Shown here: one piece after another, positions 62,279 through 64,000 of the stretch | How the letters are laid out: each line of letters opens with the position of its first letter | Position numbering within the stretch: the stretch's first letter is position 1 | DNA from: Blastocatellia bacterium | Lineage (GTDB): Bacteria > Acidobacteriota > Blastocatellia > UBA7656 | Length of the DNA: 64,000 nt | NCBI GenBank assembly: GCA_035275065.1 | Contig: DATENM010000065.1 | Span: forward strand, 1 to 64,000 | Reading direction: 5' to 3' | Position numbers and translations under genes: made by a program | Notes under the pieces: generated by a model | What the model was told of the DNA's origin: nothing | The model's database searches: none | What the model saw: only the letters and a program-made list of their open reading frames with translations

Positions 62279-62818
62279 ATGGCGGCATCCCGCGGCAAAA
62301 CGATCTGTTTCATTGACAACGCAAACGTCTATCACGGCCAGATCGAAAACGGCTGGCGCATCGATTGGCAAAAATTCACCCGCTTTCTCGAAGAGAACGG
62401 CGAAGTCTGGCAGACCTACTTCTTCGCTTCCGAGACCGACCCGCCGAGTGACGGCGCGACGGCTTTCTACCAGTTCCTCAAAGAAGACCTGCGGTGGGAG
62501 GTCGTTTTGTACACGCTCGGCAAAAAGACCATGCGCTGCAACGAGTGCGGCCACGAGCATACGACCTATGCCGAAAAGGGCGTAGACGTTGGGCTGGCGA
62601 CCAAGATGCTGATGCTCGCCGTCAATCAGGCGTACGAAACGGCCATCCTGGTTTCGGGTGATCGCGACTACGTTGAAACCGTCCAACACATCAAAGGCCG
62701 CGGCCTGCGCGTCGAGATCATCGCCTGGCGCGCCGGGCTGAGCAACGAGCTGGCCGGCGAATCCTCGTCCCCTGTCGTCCATCTTGACGACCTGCGCGAG
62801 CAGATTGAGATGAAGTAA
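62279..62818 (+). CDS. NYN-domain (PIN-like) protein with a small Cys insert
   Basis: This 179-residue protein starts at ATG with AAAGGACATTGA before it. NYN/DUF88 features: FIDNANVYHG near residues 11-20, VDVGLATKMLMLAVNQ near 102-117 and ILVSGDRDYVETVQHIKGRGLRVEII near 122-147, which hold the acidic residues of the metal site (Asp13, Asp103, Asp127, Asp129 in my count). CNECGHEH near 87-94 could be part of a small zinc site. Such proteins are putative RNases. It is followed by psuG six bases after, so the two are probably co-transcribed. Confidence 0.78.
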   Translation: MAASRGKTICFIDNANVYHGQIENGWRIDWQKFTRFLEENGEVWQTYFFASETDPPSDGATAFYQFLKEDLRWEVVLYTLGKKTMRCNECGHEHTTYAEKGVDVGLATKMLMLAVNQAYETAILVSGDRDYVETVQHIKGRGLRVEIIAWRAGLSNELAGESSSPVVHLDDLREQIEMK

Positions 62819-62824
62819 TGACCG

Positions 62825-63757
62825 ATGACCAGTGACTTTCTTCATGTCTCGGAAGACGTGCGCGACGCGCAGGCGAATGGGCGCGCGGTGGTGGCGCTCG
62901 AAACGACCGTGATCGCGCACGGCTTGCCGCGCCCGCTCAACCTTGAAACGGCGCGCGAGTGTGAAGCTGTCGTTGTTCGTGAAGGCGCCCACCCGGCCAC
63001 CATCGGCATCATTGATGGCCGCCTGACCGTCGGCCTGAGCGAGGCGGAGATCGAACGCTTCGGCGCAGGCCGCGCGCCCGACGGCGACGCGATTGAAAAA
63101 GTCGGCTTGAATAACCTGGCAGGCGTGATCGGGCGACGCGGCTGGGGAGCAACGACCGTGGCAGCGACCCTGCGCATCGCCGCACTCGCGGGCCTGCGCG
63201 TCTTTGCGACCGGCGGCATCGGCGGCGTGCATCGCGGCGCCAGCGAGACCTTTGATGTGTCGGCGGATTTGACCGCGCTCGGACGCACGCCTCTGGTCTG
63301 CGTCTGCGCCGGCGCTAAAGCGATCCTTGATCTGCCGAAGACGGTCGAGGTGCTGGAAACCCTCGGCGTGCCCATTGTCGGTTATCGCACACAGGCGTTC
63401 CCGGCCTTCTATTCACGCGAGAGCGGCTTGAGTGTAGATGTCACGGTGAACTCGCCCGATGAAGCTGCCGAGCTCGCACTTGATCACTGGCGCACAGGCG
63501 GAAAGTCTGCGGTGCTGGTCTGCGCGCCGGTGCCTGAAGCTTACGAGCTGCCGCGTCAGGAAGCCGAGCGCGCCGTCGAAAGCGCAATCACGATGGCCGA
63601 AGAGAAAGGCATTCGCGGCAAGGCGCTGACGCCGTTTCTATTGACGCAGATGAAAGAGCTGACCGCCGGCCAGACGCTCACCACGAATCGGGCGCTGCTC
63701 ATAAACAATGCTGCCATCGCCGCGCAGATCGCCGTCTGCATGGTTAAGCGGTCATAG
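62825..63757 (+). CDS. psuG: Pseudouridine-5'-phosphate glycosidase
   Basis: This 310-residue protein begins at the ATG at 62825. The family signature is ALETTVIAHGLPRPLNLETA, followed by GIIDGRLTVGLSEAEIERF, VGLNNLAGVIGRRGWGATTVAATLRIAALAGLRVFATGGIGGVHRGA, GVPIVGYRTQAFPAFYSRESGL and TPFLLTQMKELTAGQTLTTNRALLINNA. The enzyme splits pseudouridine 5'-phosphate to uracil and ribose 5-phosphate. The usual partner PsuK (kinase) is not in the window. It lies just after a NYN-domain gene, and a nuclease next to a pseudouridine-degrading enzyme suggests RNA turnover. Confidence 0.93.
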   Translation: MTSDFLHVSEDVRDAQANGRAVVALETTVIAHGLPRPLNLETARECEAVVVREGAHPATIGIIDGRLTVGLSEAEIERFGAGRAPDGDAIEKVGLNNLAGVIGRRGWGATTVAATLRIAALAGLRVFATGGIGGVHRGASETFDVSADLTALGRTPLVCVCAGAKAILDLPKTVEVLETLGVPIVGYRTQAFPAFYSRESGLSVDVTVNSPDEAAELALDHWRTGGKSAVLVCAPVPEAYELPRQEAERAVESAITMAEEKGIRGKALTPFLLTQMKELTAGQTLTTNRALLINNAAIAAQIAVCMVKRS

Positions 63758-64000
63758 ATAGTTGAGCGTCAACTGTTCGCCGCTCGATACGGTCGGCCCG
63801 ATGACATTGCGCTCATGTTCGAGCAGCCACTTCTTCCGCCAGATGCCGCCGCCGTAGCCGCACAGGTTACCATCCGAGCGGATCACGCGATGGCAGGGGA
63901 TCACCACCGCCAGCGAGTTCCTGCCATTGGCGCGACCGACGGCGCGCACGGCCCGCGGGTTGCCGAGGCAGGTGGCCAGCTCGGCGTACGACCAGGTCGC
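63752..64000 (-). CDS. Methylated-DNA-protein-cysteine methyltransferase, N-terminus beyond the window edge
   Basis: This partial minus-strand frame (about 82 residues seen) has the active-site motif VVIPCHRVIRSDGNLCGYGGGIWRKKWLLEHE, which is typical of Ogt/MGMT O6-alkylguanine-DNA alkyltransferases; the Cys of PCHR accepts the alkyl group. Upstream of it is SYAELATCLGNPRAVRAVGRANGRN, the DNA-binding HTH. The C-terminus ends in LTLNYL and overlaps the psuG stop by six bases on the other strand. The N-terminal domain is outside the window. Confidence 0.92.
   Translation of the reverse strand, partial: ATWSYAELATCLGNPRAVRAVGRANGRNSLAVVIPCHRVIRSDGNLCGYGGGIWRKKWLLEHERNVIGPTVSSGEQLTLNYL

Noticed and set aside
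62210..63232. A 340-codon minus-strand frame opposite the NYN gene and psuG
   Set aside because: Antisense to recognised genes; low-complexity Arg/Ala/Asp composition.

Overview
The window shows the left part of a GC-rich bacterial chromosome carrying a transposable prophage, followed by ordinary host genes. The host is probably a member of the Acidobacteriota, perhaps Blastocatellia-like. This is inferred from the acidobacterial-type VWFA protein at about 37 kb, the overall gene content and the many palindromic repeats in the host part. No rRNA, tRNA or CRISPR array was seen.

Positions 1 to about 35,712 hold a Mu-like phage with a long, siphovirus-type tail. It is inserted so that nearly all of its genes read on the minus strand. 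From right to left there are: the phage end, with three transposase-binding repeats spaced as in Mu attL (35549-35712); accessory genes (an AT-rich gene for a secreted protein, a Cys-rich exported small protein and a TPR protein); a divergent repressor/Ner-like switch with a perfect 16-bp palindrome (32429-32444); a MuA-type DDE transposase; a MuB-type ATPase; a tight operon of about 18 small early/middle genes including GemA-like, AP2-like, Gp37/Gp68-like and Com-like proteins; a terminator; lysis-like genes; DUF3486-like small and large terminase; portal; Mu-F-like protein; a fused protease-capsid gene with an internal start; connector genes; tail tube; a frameshifting tail chaperone pair; tape measure; distal tail protein; and a tail-tip protein that runs off the left edge. 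The other phage end lies outside the window.

Positions 35.7-48.5 kb hold single host genes: ornithine cyclodeaminase-like, VWFA protein, SlyD-like isomerase, HyuA-like hydantoinase/oxoprolinase, a secreted alpha/beta hydrolase, a secreted WD40 protein, NAD(P)HX repair enzyme, TsaE and a duplicated DUF6328-like membrane protein. Positions 48.7-53.3 kb are the translation cluster rplM-rpsI-rpsB-tsf-pyrH-frr on the minus strand; almost every gap in it is filled by a hairpin or palindromic element. Positions 53.5-64 kb hold a GNAT/acyl-CoA synthetase fusion, a sigma factor with its probable anti-sigma partner, a GntR regulator, GlgC, a NYN-domain protein, PsuG and a truncated O6-alkylguanine-DNA alkyltransferase.

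The most unusual parts are the phage end region (32.4-35.7 kb), where the lysogeny switch sits beside a TPR protein and a head-to-head exported Cys-rich protein and a six-copy motif cluster precedes an AT-rich cargo gene, and the set of palindromic elements in the host half. One of these elements is inserted in frame inside hyuA and one spans the start of the WD40 gene. All protein names rest on reading the translations; no database search was run.
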